Positions 43,701 through 54,672 of a stretch of 64,000 bases of DNA are shown piece by piece; within the stretch, counting starts at the first letter, position 1; each line of letters opens with the position of its first letter. The stretch covers positions 2,559,501 through 2,623,500 of the forward strand of contig OU015675.1 in assembly GCA_907165275.2 (NCBI GenBank). Direction: 5' to 3'. Position numbers and translations under genes: made by a program. This DNA is from Zygaena filipendulae (Eukaryota; Arthropoda; Insecta; Lepidoptera; Zygaenidae). Under the pieces are notes generated by a model, which was not told the origin of the DNA, did not search any database, and was given only the letters and a program-made list of their open reading frames with translations.

Positions 43701-44709
43701 CAGACCTCATAATTTCCATGAACCATTGATACCACACAAGATTCCTAAACACAGGTACTATAAAGTAGGTAGTGATATATTTGAGCATGCAGGTAAATCA
43801 TATCTGGTCATTGTTGACTATTTTTCACACTGGCTGGAATTGATACCGCTACAGTCTAAAACTTCCAGAGGCGTTATCAACGCAATGCAAGAAGTGTTCA
43901 CTAGATTTGGCTACCCGGTAGAAATTGTTGCTGATAATAACCCTTTTCTATCCTTAGAGTGTAGAGAATATTACCAGTCCAAGGACATGCAGATTGTTAC
44001 ATGTAGCCCTCACTATCATAGAAGTAATGGTTTAGCAGAAAAGGCTGTCAATATTGGCAAGAACTTAATTAAGAAATCCTTTGAGGATAATGTAGACTAT
44101 CGTGAGTCATTGTTACATTATAATAATAGCCCATTGTCAGGCATACAAGTCTCTCCAGCACAGATTTTGCACAGTAGACGCTTAAGAACTAATATACCAA
44201 CCACATTAGACGCTTTGAATCCTAAAATAGAGAAAAATGTTCACAAATTGTTAGAATTGAAACAGTCTTTAACCAAAGAAATTCATGATAAAAAAGCAAG
44301 AAGAAAGGAAGTTGAGTTCAGCATAGGAGAGGAGATAGTTTATAGAACAGGAAATGATAGATATTGGAAAAAAGGTATGGTTACAAAAAAGTGCAAGGAA
44401 CCTAGGTCCTATTTAATTGAGACACATGAAAATTCTAGACCCTTAAGGCGGAATACCAACCACATGAGAAAATCATTTTCAAAAGCTCAAGGTTATTCTA
44501 GAGATGAACTGTTTGAGTCTTCTTATTTTGACAATGAGTCACAAAGCTCTCATACTAGAGAATCAGATAGTCCACATCGTAGTCTCGATAATAGTAATCA
44601 TAGTCAAGCAGAAAAAGAACCTCAAGTCCCTCAATCTAATTTAAGTACTACTATGTATCAAACTCGCTCTGGCAGATATGTAAAACCGAGGGATATTTTG
44701 GATTTGTAA
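40702..44709 (+). CDS. Gag-Pol polyprotein of the Ty3/gypsy element (1335 aa, intact)
   Basis: One frame encodes Gag and Pol with no frameshift. In order: Gag with two zinc knuckles (C225-X2-C-X3-H-X4-C and C244-X2-C-X4-H-X4-C); aspartic protease with D313-T-G-A; reverse transcriptase with first catalytic Asp at D532 (VLDLSEGF), a GLSNAPDVFQ block and the active-site pair D594-D595; RNase H with D741, E783 and D809; integrase with the HHCC finger (H961, H964, C994, C997) and the DDE triad D1025, D1078, E1113. The last Asp and Glu are 35 apart. The frame ends in a Ser-rich tail, TAA at 44707. Oddity: the RT active site reads W-F-D-D instead of the usual Y-x-D-D, with Trp592 at the Tyr position. 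The integrase Asp is followed by NN rather than the common NG. The ATG at 40702 is 106 nt past the LTR. Confidence 0.96.
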   Translation: MADGLVKLPPNFDIRSLNAATEWEIWHESFIDYLVGIGKDEASDRVKLSLLRNMMGTDSSRVLMTFPLSGEDARDYDKVIKAIQQYVNPRMNEVFERYKFNERKQKAGESFENFFTDCKRLIQTCNYKNKTESIEDQLLRDKIVHGISDKKTQESLLRIENLTLQKAADYVRTSEQSKLQAREMNPEVEIDRVVKNEKKNYTNRPNYYNKAKNKGNTDRNDEFLCRRCNKTHGPRQCPAYGEKCKRCGLLNHFAIACKVRRRIQNVEVEEELRADSSSSSDSIVYCNRVKNANKSDWTEEIYIEEKKINCRLDTGADVSVMSLKVFESLDTQLKLSEVSLELESFLGEKVKPLGMVSLNCKFGKTECYENFMIIDNNCVLLGLPGCLKLNLVKRIHKLNLNIKQNDEKQKFVTINADIFRGHGKFPKPCNIPTIPHQPICHPASRVPISLMKSLKTELDRLVQRGALEKVNEIDSEACINKIVIVEKQNNKIRLCLDPTDLNNYIIRKPNILLTVEEIAIKLRDKKCFTVLDLSEGFHHVPLTPQASWKCCFATPYGVYKYLVLPYGLSNAPDVFQDEIETYFGNIPNVICWFDDILVMGATEKEHDEALAKVVKKAREIKAVFNKDKLQFKQCEVKYVGQIFNGAGMRVDKARVESLLQLKSPSSKEELQRIIGSFNYVRRYVPDMAELLFPLCQLLRKDIEFRWLPHHENIFKELKVKISKAPALTSFNPKEDIILQCDSSQNGIGCCLFQKDINNILKLVACVSRSMNSAEINYSQTEKELLAIYYGTQKFHKYVYGSNRVTVQTDHKPLVSILKKPISKVGAPRLRRLRIKLLNYQLNLVYIPGKLIHFADMLSRNSRSETDMDYEMLEMVHTVSTHLPMSNERKTQFRLETSRDSLLTLISKFYYQGWPEEQKLNSECKQFYKMKDSIYVQSGLVFLNEKIVVPHKLKSYVLKLIHQGHPGISKSIKKARQLFYWPKMSQDIQQYIMKCRTCEKFRPHNFHEPLIPHKIPKHRYYKVGSDIFEHAGKSYLVIVDYFSHWLELIPLQSKTSRGVINAMQEVFTRFGYPVEIVADNNPFLSLECREYYQSKDMQIVTCSPHYHRSNGLAEKAVNIGKNLIKKSFEDNVDYRESLLHYNNSPLSGIQVSPAQILHSRRLRTNIPTTLDALNPKIEKNVHKLLELKQSLTKEIHDKKARRKEVEFSIGEEIVYRTGNDRYWKKGMVTKKCKEPRSYLIETHENSRPLRRNTNHMRKSFSKAQGYSRDELFESSYFDNESQSSHTRESDSPHRSLDNSNHSQAEKEPQVPQSNLSTTMYQTRSGRYVKPRDILDL

Positions 44710-44835
44710 TGATTGCTTAGAGTTTAAATTTTGTGTAAAACCTAGGTGTTTTGTATTTGTAACGATTTGTTTAGAATTTAATTCTAATCTAGAATTATAA
44801 TATATTATGTGAAAGCTACATGATGTAAACAACTT

Positions 44836-44845
44836 AAGGGGAAGG
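44836..44845 (+). other. Polypurine tract
   Basis: AAGGGGAAGG abuts the 3' LTR, as expected for plus-strand priming. Confidence 0.85.
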
Positions 44846-45013
44846 TGTTGTAAGTGTACTGCCTCCTTTAGTTTGGTTAATGTGTTGTTCCCTTATGATC
44901 TTGTCTAGGACACTTTTTATTATCTAGAGAAGCTGGAAAATGTACTCTTGTAAACTCGACTCTGATATAATAAATCTGCTATAACTAATCAATGGTGATT
45001 ATCATTTAAAACA
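44846..45013 (+). repeat. 3' LTR of the Ty3/gypsy element
   Basis: 168 bp, starting directly after the purine tract and followed by the GTTCC target duplication. Confidence 0.95.
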
Positions 45014-45087
45014 GTTCCCGCGGGAATTCCGGGAAAAAATACTCTAAGTATATCCATCTTTGTTCCCCTGACAGCAGTTTGCGGTAA

Positions 45088-45250
45088 TTAGCTGTTCCCC
45101 GAATTCGTTCTGGAGTTCCCGCGGAAACTATCCTATCTTTTAAGTTGAGCCAAATAAAACATAGTGACAAAATTTCATCACGATCTATTCAGTAGTTTCC
45201 GTCGTGTCCATCGCGGACAAACAACGTGACACGTGATTTATATCTATATA
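45088..45250 (-). mobile_element. Helitron-like element, CACGTGTCACG type, diverged
   Basis: TAGCTGTTCCCCGAATTCG at left to CGTGACACGTGATTTATATC at right; part of the hairpin end is lost. Confidence 0.65.
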
Positions 45251-45591
45251 TTAAGAAGATAAGATATATATTTTGGCAACAAACAGACCAAATATAAGTA
45301 TTCAACACATCTTGTTTTAAACCACTTCTATTATCTATATTTTTCAGATAATATAATACTATACTCTTTAACTTAGGTGAGTGCTTGTTATGTATTTTAA
45401 TCCACAATACTATTTTCTTGTCACGATTTCACGAACCAACGGCAGGGGATCTCACCACGAGATTTTTTGTTATTTGTCTCCAAACGGGAGACTCTACATA
45501 ACGTTTTTTCAAATTTAAGTGATCCTGACTACCTATACATTAAAAGTAAAATAAACCACGTATTCGCCGTGTTGGCGTGCTTTCCAATGGA

Positions 45592-45906
45592 AATGGGCAT
45601 GTGGACTAATTTTTTTTTAGTCCGTCTTGTAGATGATTAAAAAATATTGGACACCTATTTTTTCTTTTTTTTACGTAATCAAAAAATAACGGCGATATAT
45701 TGAGTTGAAATTTCGCGTGACGTCACTATCCTGACAGTTTGTATGGCGGTTTTGCGATTAGTGACGTCACGACCTCCTCATCCTAAACTTTAATGCGCTT
45801 TATCTCTGTATATTTAAAAGCAAAAATACGTGTCTATTGTTTTTCTATTTTCTAACTGACGGACTAGTTAGAATTTTGATTTTCAAAAGTGGTCCACATC
45901 CCTATT
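45592..45906 (+). mobile_element. CRE-containing MITE, copy 5
   Basis: 315 bp with ends AATGGGCATGTGGACTA and GTGGTCCACATCCCTATT; TGACGTCA at about 45719 and 45763. The best-preserved inverted ends of the family. Confidence 0.82.
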
Positions 45907-45979
45907 GGTAAAATGTAATGTCTCAACATTATCATTCTCTAATGTATATCAACTAGGTACTTAAGATATTATACCTACA

Positions 45980-46223
45980 CTAGCTGTCCCGCGCGGTTTC
46001 ACCTGCGATAATTTCGAAGTTCCCGCGGAATTGTTCCATACAAAATTTGCAATTCCTTTTCATCCCCTTAAGGGTTGAATTTTCAAAAGTCCTTTCTTAT
46101 CGGATGCCTACGTCATACAAAGAAGACACCCTCCAAGTTTCATGTCTCTACAATCAGCTGTTTAGGCTGTGTGGTGATCCATCAGTCATTCAGGACAAAG
46201 CATTTTATATTTTACCTATATAG
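45980..46223 (-). mobile_element. Helitron-like element with a distinct interior
   Basis: CTAGCTGTCCCGCGCGGTTT at left, interior CTTTTCATCCCCTTAAGGG, right end CAGGACAAAGCATTTTATAT; the same interior type as 11628-11932. Confidence 0.65.
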
Positions 46224-46737
46224 ATAACGTTGCTTAGGTATACAACAATACCGCGTAAGTCGAAAATTGACCATGTTTATATACCATTCGGTGTATTATA
46301 TTTCCGTGCATCCAATGGGGCTCCTACTGGAGGCAATATCATCCAATTCAAGCGCGTTATTAATTTACACATTAATATTTTTATCATGCATGTATTTTAT
46401 AAAAATTAGAATGAGTAATATAATGCAGTTTTTTATCTCTCCTGAAAACTAAAAAAAATTAACTAACGCGGTATTGTTGGATAAATGACGTTAAGCCAAC
46501 AACACTAACTGATGGTGGGCCCTCAAGCATTCCGCGCCTTCCGGCAATAACCACGTGACGCCGACGCGCGACGGCTCGGCTCGTTGTAAACGGGACGTAA
46601 AAAACACGTAGGCACATACTTACCACCTCGCAGGTACCTACTCGCCACTTGATATAGCTCTTTTATAGCTCGTTAAAACCGACTCGCAGTAAAACACTGG
46701 TGGGCCACATATATAGCTACCTACCTACTTACCTATA

Positions 46738-46992
46738 TCCTACTAATATTATAAATGCGAAAGTTTGTAAGTATGTACCAATGGATGGATGGATGGATGG
46801 ATGGATGGATGGATGGATGGATGTTTGTTACTCTTTCACGCAAAAACTACTGGATGGATTTATGGATTTAAATGAAACTTTACAATAATATAGCTTATAT
46901 CTACATCAGATTAACACATAGGGTACTTTTTATCGCGGAATTCCCGCGGGAACTCTGAAATTAACGCGGGTGAAACCGCGGGGCACAACTAA
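46738..46992 (+). mobile_element. Helitron-like element carrying a (GGAT)n microsatellite
   Basis: TCCTACTAATATTATAAATG start after A. A run of about nine GGAT units lies near 46782-46822. The end is CGGGTGAAACCGCGGGGCACAA then CTAA before T. Confidence 0.8.
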
Positions 46993-47421
46993 TTTTAATA
47001 AGATAAAGCTGTGGAGTTTGGTTGAACGCGCTAATCTCAGAAACTACTTACTGGTTCCGATTGAAATATTCCTTTTATGTTGAATAGTGAGTGAGTGAAT
47101 GGGAGCGGAGCATCAAATCAACGTGGGTGGAGTCGCGGGGCACAGCTAGTCTAGAATAAAAATGTTAAAGTGAGTAAGCTTTAGATATAGGGATAATCTC
47201 TGGAAATACCTAGTGAAACGGTGCTAAAAAAAAACGTTAGTAGCACGAAGCCAACCTACTTTTTATTTCTGAACAAAGAATTTCCGAGAGAACTCAAAAA
47301 TCACGCGAGCAAAGCTGCGGGGACAGGTAATATACTTAATAGTATGGGGAACTGATAAAGTTCCTACTTTATATTATTATGTAGATAAAACTAAATCAGT
47401 ATGTTTGGGTGTTCGTTAGTC

Positions 47422-47740
47422 AATAGGCTTATTTGACTATTTTTTTTTTAGTCCGTCTTGTAGATTAATAAAAAATATTGGTCACGTATTTTTTCTTTTT
47501 TTATGTAATCAAAAAATAACGGCGATACATTGAGAATTTCGCGTGACGTCATTAACTAGTGCTGCAGTTTGTATGGTGGCTTGTAGCGGTAAGTGACGTC
47601 ACGAGTCCCCACCCTAAACTTTAATGTGCTTTATCACTGTGCATATTCATTTTTTTGAAAAATAAAAAAATGCGTGTCTATAATGATTTTAAATTTTCTA
47701 ATTAGAGTTTTGATTTTCAAAAGTAGTCAACATCCCTATT
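47422..47740 (+). mobile_element. CRE-containing MITE, copy 6
   Basis: About 319 bp; ends AATAGGCTTATTTGACTA and GTAGTCAACATCCCTATT. The first CRE is mutated to TGACGTCATT, the second is intact (about 47594). Confidence 0.8.
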
Positions 47741-48591
47741 ACGCATCTGCAGCTAAACGGATTTGGATAAAATTAGGCATTGATAAATATTCGGGTTTAA
47801 CACTTACCACTGAGGTAATCTCTATACCAGGATGGAACCATGGAAATGGGACTGTACTACGGAAAATATTATTTTTCCGTCGTCCGTATGTATATAATTA
47901 TGTCGTAGGATAAATTGATGAACGTAATTTTCGCAAAAATTCTAGGAGATTTTGCGAAAACACGGATCATTAGACAAGCGCTAGATAAAAATGGTCAATC
48001 TTCATATTATTTTATCTTCGACTTGGACTGCTGTACAAACCTAACCTAACCAAAGACATTCTATATAATAAAATATTGAACCTAACCAATGATAATTATT
48101 CATTGACTTTCGTTGCTTGGTTGAGAAATATTTTAGTCTTTATAATAATAAATTAATAATGTGATACGGAAGCCGAATCTATTTTAACCGACTTTCAAAA
48201 AAGGACAACGTTCTCAATTTGCCTGTATTTTGATTTTTTTTGTGCAGAACAAATACCTAACTTCACAGTAAAATCCATTTGAAAACAGTTATTAGATATA
48301 TAAATTAAGGAAAATTAACTAACCAACACCTTTGATGTTCACAAAGCGTAGAATTCGTGTGATAATAATTATCAAGAAAAACTCAATGATATCTCAAAAG
48401 TAAAAAATATTTTTTAAGTATTTTAATATTAAAATTTTAACCAACGAGCCATATAATATACTATAATATTATATTTAAATAGCTCCGACTGTCGACATAT
48501 TTATTTCTTTGGCAACAGATAAATATTTGTGATGAAAAATATAATATCCATTCGTTCCACTGTTTGTTTTTACGACTTTAATGTTACCCAC
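47741..48591. other. Gene-free stretch
   Basis: Contains only a degenerate AACCGACTTTCAAAAAAGG tail near 48184; otherwise AT-rich and unrecognised. Confidence 0.4.
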
Positions 48592-48955
48592 TAGCTTGTT
48601 CCTACGGTTTCACTCGAATGGCTTTCGCGAGTCCTCCAAGATCCTGCAAACAAATTTGGCCAATATCTTCGCCGTAATATCGGATTCCCCGCGAGAATTC
48701 CGGGCTAAAAATACTCTATAGCCTCTGACATATCTTCTGTACCTCCGACAACGTGTAGTATGCATTTAATGCAGTTTCACCTGCGTTAATTTCAGAGTTC
48801 CCGAGGGAATTCCGGGATAAAAGTACTCTATGTCCTTCTCTGTATCCCTGACAACGTGTATGCATAATTTCGTGATGATCTGTTGAGCTGTTGAAGTGTT
48901 GAGGCGTGAAAGCGTAACAAACGAAAAAACAAACAAACTCGCTTTCTCATTTATA
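48592..48955 (-). mobile_element. Helitron-like fragments, two copies fused
   Basis: CTAGCTTGTTCCTACGGTTT at left, repeated CTCTATGTCCTTCTCTGTAT and CGTGAAAGCGTAACAAACG at right. Confidence 0.6.
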
Positions 48956-49173
48956 TGTTGCTCCCAACTAACTTTAATCTACCGTTAAAAACCTTACACT
49001 AAAAATATTTTAGTAGGTTTAGAGACTAGCGCGAGCGTCACAGACAGGCAATATTAAAAAGAAAAATTGTATTCTGGTAACTCTCCTTTTATCGCCTCCA
49101 CTCAATTATAAAATACGTAATAATATAAATCCCAAATGACATTAGTATGTCATGGTAGATCTACATTTATATA

Positions 49174-49552
49174 CAGGCTGTCCCGTAAATCGACGTCAAG
49201 CCAGAACCAGGTGATAGGCTAAGTCATAACAGCTGTTAACAGAAAAATATAAAAATCTTTGCTATGCCTATTTAAAAAAGGACAGTCATTAAAAACTGAC
49301 GAAAGCAATAATTATGAAAACTTCATTGGAAAAAACTTAAATTTTAAGCAGGAATTTTCCGAAACACTACTTAGGATTACACAATAAGAAGAAAATTGAA
49401 AAAAGTTAAGGTTCGTAAAGAACCGTCGCAGGATGTAAATTTTTATAATTTTTATAAATTTTAAAGATTATTTTTTTACGCTTTTGTATAAAGTTATGAC
49501 TACTACTAACTACCACTCGGTTCTGGCTTGAAGTCAATTTACGGGAGACCTG
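49174..49552. mobile_element. TA-flanked MITE with 40-bp inverted ends (mariner-like)
   Basis: 379 bp. Ends CAGGCTGTCCCGTAAATCG and (inverted) CAGGTCTCCCGTAAATTGAC continue to TCAAGCCAGAACC on both sides. TA flanks at 49172-49173 and 49553-49554. No transposase frame. Confidence 0.78.
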
Positions 49553-50403
49553 TATATAAAAATGAGTCCCTATTTCCCTTGGTCACGGCATCACGCGTGA
49601 ACGGCTGGACCGATTTCGCTAATTCTTTGTATGTTGTGTTTGTTATTGTAAGGAAAAGGAGAATATGAAAGAAATCTAGACTTTCTGCGGGAATTCTGAA
49701 ACTCATGCGAGTTAATCTCCGAAACGATTGGACAGATTTTGATGGGACTTTCACTGCTTATTAACTGATGTTATAAGGAGAGTAAATTAGGCTACTTTGG
49801 AGTTCCTACGGGAGTTCCAAAACTCACGAAATAATGTCACTTCTTATTTAGTAAAGGGATATATGTAGGTGCCTAATACAGTTTTAACTAATATCGGTCT
49901 TTAGACTCTTTTAATTTTTTTTTTTGTAAAATCCTCGCAGTTTCGGATTTGGCCAACAACAATCACTTAAAAAACCTATCCGAATAGTATACCTACCTAC
50001 AACAGGTCCAGGTCCATGGAAATCTAAAAGTCACATGCAACAGCGGGAACGGAAACTATATAATGTGCTTGGTATTGTTAGTGATTGCAAGTAAATACAT
50101 GTATAGGTTCCGTATATTAACACTAGATGGTTGGATTTAATCAAGTCGGAATGAAAAATGCCTGAGGGACCCTAAGTGCGGCGCGGGGAAAACTGCAATA
50201 TATATTGTGTAGCGTTAGCAAATAAAGTCCGATGTAATTAGAAAAAAAAAGAGCAGGTACGTAACTACTCTATGAATGATTTTATAATTAAACCTAGGTA
50301 TATACCTATATTATACCTATATACGAATAACGACGGGTGTGTCGGTGCACGGAAAAACCTAAAAAGGTTTATATAGCACTGCCAAGTTGTTACAATGTTT
50401 GTA

Positions 50404-50440
50404 AATTAGTAAATAAATAAATAAATAAATAAATAAAATA
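50404..50440 (+). repeat. (AAAT)n microsatellite
   Basis: About eight AAAT/AATA units, perfect except the last. Confidence 0.8.
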
Positions 50441-50844
50441 AATACGTTGGCTTAGCTTGGGTCTTAAATTTGTATGCGATATTTACTAAAAACGTAGTCA
50501 TGAGTCATTTTATCTTAGGTGCACTTTAGGTATATCTATACATGTACCTTTTTTCCTGTAATCCTTACTATCCTTAGATATTATAAATGCGAAAGCGGGT
50601 GTGTTTGTTTGTTTGTTACGCTTTCACGCCTTAACATACACGTTGTTAGGGGTACAGAAAAGGATATAGGATACTTTTTACCCCGGATTTCCCGCGGAAC
50701 TCCGAAATTACCGCGGGTGAAACCGCATGGAAGTCATTTCATGATACCTATCTAAGTAAAACTTCTGGTAATTTTATGGATTAATTGTAGACACATGAAT
50801 AAATTTTACGAGATTTTGTTGTTAAATACCTATCTAGGTACTTA

Positions 50845-51063
50845 TCCTACTAATATTATAAACGCGAAAGTTTGTATGTATCTATGTATGGATGGATGGA
50901 TGGATGGATGGATGTTTGTTACTCTTTCACGCAAAAACTTCTGGATGAATTTAAATGAAACTTTACAATAATATAGCTTATACATCAGATTAACACATAG
51001 GGTACCCGGAATTGCCGCGGCAACTCTGAAATTAACGCGGGTGAAACCGCGGGGCATAACTAG
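50845..51063 (+). mobile_element. Helitron-like element, second (GGAT)n carrier
   Basis: TCCTACTAATATTATAAACG start, a shorter GGAT run near 50888-50914, end GGGTGAAACCGCGGGGCATAA then CTAG before T. Both boundaries are clean (A/T insertion). Confidence 0.82.
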
Positions 51064-52560
51064 TACAATATATTCTTTTACACGGCCGTTTCTGCCGACT
51101 TCGTTTATAAGATCAAAGGGCGTGAGAATGCGCAATGAATATTTATGAATGTTTTCTTTTTCTGCTGTCCCTCCTTACAGGGGTAGATTCGCAAAGGGTT
51201 GCCAGTAATGAGTAGAATGAAAAATGGCCCTCGCTACTGTATAGACGGTGCCAACCCCGAGCCCCGGGGTAAGGCTCGGGAGAATTTATTAAAAACTAGA
51301 TAGGTATACTAGGTGGCAGTGGAGCACGCTTGCATAGCATCCCTTATGACACACTCGTATACTCACTCCATAGGAACTTATAACAACGATTGTACCTACT
51401 ACTAGAAGAAGAAAGAAGAATGAAAGATTTATTTCTAAGATGAGAAACCTGACACACAACACAAACAAACATAAACAGAACAACACAAATGAAAATAGTT
51501 AAAGAATAACAAAATAAATAATAAAAACAAAATAAAGAATAACGAAATTAAGTTGCAGGTACTTAGTAAGTGTTGTTTGTCAAAATGTTAGAATTTGAAA
51601 ACCTCTTAAAATTTTAGTATAAATTTTCATCAAAAATTTTCTAAAAAGGGAGATAGATATCAACAATTTGCATGCATTTTGTATACGGAGTTCCCAGGGG
51701 AAACCTAATACGCAGATGAAACTGGTATCAACCGCATTAATTTCATATTGTTTCTGTGATTTCTATCACTTTTGGTTTTGCCGGACGACATGAATCATTG
51801 CTACAATGCCTTCACTGATAACAATTTACTGTAGGTACCTATTATCAAGCCCCGTTGGAATAAAATTCACACAAAACATGTTCCCTGTCAGTAAGTAATA
51901 ATTATCTTTACACGAAAAAAAAAAACTCAGCTTTTTTTAATACTAGCCAACTTTTGTTTTTAGTAATCAATGTACCAAAATAACGTGAACTGTCGGAATT
52001 CTATAACTGGAAAGACTATTTTTGTTGCCGCGCAAAACGTCGGAGGTTCAAATTGTGTTGGTTGCCGGATAGCGTGTTGTGATCGCACGATAGGACACAT
52101 TATAAATTGCCCCGTCCGTGACTGTCTGTCTGTCAGTTCTGTCACATAGCACGCGATGCAAAAGAGTAGGTATAGGTATAGTCGGTAGGCAAGCTAGGTG
52201 TGGAGTTATGAAACTTTAGGATGCGTTAAATTGGCATAATATAAGTCATAAGGAAATAAGCTTTTGGTTTCTTTTGTCTTAATTGATAACAAAACAACAT
52301 TGAATTAAATAAATATAATAGAATAAAATAAAAAATAATTTCGTACAAAAAACAGAAAACTGCTTTAAGCAAGCTCTAGGTTAATAAAGTGCTTTATTAC
52401 AAGTAATGTGATATCTACGTTCCATTTCAAAATTAGAATTTTATAGTCGATACTGTGACTGTATGTATACTTGTATAGTACCTTTAGCATAATATCTTTC
52501 TTTGTCTCTGACCAAGTACATACCTACTTAGTATTTAGCTTTATTTTTATGAATTTGCAC
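51064..52560. other. Gene-free stretch
   Basis: No transposon ends or frames of note; 51240-51290 has a GC-rich CCCCGAGCCCCGGGG palindrome-like patch. Confidence 0.4.
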
Positions 52561-52766
52561 TTTTTTATGTCATAGGGGGCAAATGGGCAAGTGGTACACC
52601 TGATGGCATGTGATTATCGCCGCCCATGGACATCTGCAACACCAGAAGGCATGCAGGTGCGTTGCCGACCTGGAATAGGGATGGCAACTGGCTTTCAAGT
52701 GGGGCTGCCAGAACACACCGTCGGGTGCTTGGCGACAGATTTGCAACTTGAAGGTGGTAGGTAGCC
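52561..52766 (-). mobile_element. SINE-like dispersed repeat, left member of an inverted pair
   Basis: TTTTTTATGTCATAGGGGGC at left equals the inverted poly(A) end of 53890-54097. The text (CCTGATGGCATGTGATTATC, GCCGCCCATGGACATCTGC) is a repeat I recognise as common in Lepidoptera. Confidence 0.7.
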
Positions 52767-53889
52767 TTAAACCACATCCAAAGTCTTTCTTGGATTTCGG
52801 GGCTGTCAATTCAAACGTCAGGCGGTAACTGATATTTTTTTAAAGTCAGAAGGAAATGACTAAACTTCGAAGCCTAGCATTAAAATGCGGGCGGGCCACA
52901 GGGCCGGATTTTGAAGTTAGGTTTTGTGGTCTAAACGTATGTCTAGGCCACAAGTTACTATGTAGTAAAATAATCAGTTTTCTTTCTAAACATAGTAAGT
53001 ATATTCAATCTGACTTGGATTTGGATGAAATTTTGTATTGAGATACCTACACATTAAGAAACACTTAGATTACCTTGTGTTCCGGAATCCCTCGGGGAAT
53101 TTTGAAAATTTAAAATGGTCATATTTTTTGTTCGTGGTTTGTTTTTACTTCCAATTAGCAGTAGGTATAATAATATCCAATGAAAATATCACCCACTATA
53201 CCTGCCAAGTCAATAGCGAAAGGTTACTGACTCACTGACTAAACACACTGCTTGAGGTTTGAAGCTGAAAAGCAGGAAGATAGTTTATAGGTAGGAGACG
53301 TTAGTTGATAACGGATTACACGGAGTTCCCGAGGGATATCCCAAAAAAACTTTTTTTTTTCATTAATTTTTATGCACACCAGAAATTGCATGGATAGATA
53401 GGTACAGCTTTCCACGAGAATTATACTGTCGATCATATGCCAGTACGGTCTAGCTAACTAATTTAACATCGAAAAAGCCTTAATTTTATATTTATTTCGT
53501 TTCAGCTGTGATTTCGGTAAATAGGAAAAAAGTTTACTTACAGTGTAAATTATTGAAGTTGAATTTTTTGAAATTGAAAGAACTTTATGTGACACAACAC
53601 ATTGAGAATTACAACATACATTGAACAGAAAAGTATGAATGACGGGCCCATTCCCAACCGCCAAATAATCAGAAAATTAAAAAAAAAAACATAATAAAAA
53701 AAAAAGGAAATGCATCCCTGGCGTACCTACGGCACCCATTCACTTAGGTTACCTACGTTAGGTATATGCCTATGTGAGGAGTTCTGCTGACGGTAATTAT
53801 TGTATTCTTTCAACGAAATTGGTATAATTAACTCACCAGTATGAGGGTGAGGGTATAGCATGATGGTAGGGCGCTCTCTAGTGCCCGGC

Positions 53890-54097
53890 TGGCTAGCTAC
53901 CACCTTCAAGTTGCAAATCTGTCGCCAAGCACCTAATGGTGTGTTCCGGCAGCCCCACTTGAAAGCCAGTTCCCATCCCCATTCCAGGTCGGCAACGCAC
54001 CTGCATGCCTTCTGGTGATGCAGATGACTATGGGCGGCGGTAATCACTTACCATCAGGTGTACCACTTGCCCGTTTGCCCCCTATGACATAAAAAAA
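53890..54097 (+). mobile_element. SINE-like dispersed repeat, right member of an inverted pair
   Basis: Ends TTTGCCCCCTATGACATAAAAAAA. About 205 bp, inverted relative to 52561-52766, 1.1 kb apart. A third tail fragment lies at about 57079. Confidence 0.7.
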
Positions 54098-54284
54098 GGG
54101 TGGTTCGAATTATTAAACTTGGTTTTATTGCAAACGATTAATAATAATAATAATTTATTGTCACAAACAAAAATTTTTTTACCATATCCGTACAATCACT
54201 GGCTTCTAAACTAGCGTAAGCTGTATGTTAGAAGCCATCAGTTACATATTATAATTTCATTGAGCATTTCATTGATTACAACAC

Positions 54285-54672
54285 TAGCTTTTCCCGCGCG
54301 ATTACCCGCGTTTAATTCGGATTTTCCGCGGGAATTTCGGGATCAGAGTACGTCCTATTTCCTTTTCTGTACCTACCCTTGAGAATGTGTATGCAAAATT
54401 TCATGATTTTCGGTTGAGTAGGTAATTAAAGCGTGATAGCGTAACAAACGAACAAACTCACATTCGTATTTATAACACATATCTACTAGCTGTTCCCCGC
54501 GGTTTCACCCGCGGTAATTTCAGAGATCCCGCGGGAATTCCGGAATAAAAAGTACCCTATGTCTTTCTTTGTATCTCTGATAACGTGTAATGTAAAATTT
54601 CAGGATGATCGGTTGAGCCGTTGAAGCGTGAAAGCGCAACAAACAAACAAACTCACTTTCACATTTATAATA
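54285..54672 (-). mobile_element. Two tandem Helitron-like elements
   Basis: Minus-strand copies 54285-54484 and 54486-54672. The second is the closer to consensus: CTAGCTGTTCCCCGCGG ... CTCACTTTCACATTTATAAT. A third diverged plus-strand piece follows near 54750-54830. Confidence 0.7.

Larger units (their letters stand above)
40429..45013 (+). mobile_element. Complete Ty3/gypsy LTR retrotransposon
   Basis: A full element of 4585 bp. Two 168-bp LTRs (40429-40596 and 44846-45013) begin TGTTGTAAG and end AAAACA. They differ at one site (G in the 5' copy, A in the 3' copy, within CTGCTATARCTAATC), so the insertion is recent. The flanks GTTCC (40424-40428) and GTTCC (45014-45018) form a perfect 5-bp target duplication. 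A PBS follows the 5' LTR, a purine tract precedes the 3' LTR, and one uninterrupted gag-pol frame lies between them. No env-like frame is present. The target was a minus-strand Helitron-like element, whose halves lie at 40385-40428 and 45014-45080. It is probably an autonomous or recently autonomous copy. Confidence 0.97.

Noticed and set aside
46782..46822. CRISPR-like or satellite array
   Set aside because: Simple GGAT microsatellite without spacers, inside a Helitron-like element.
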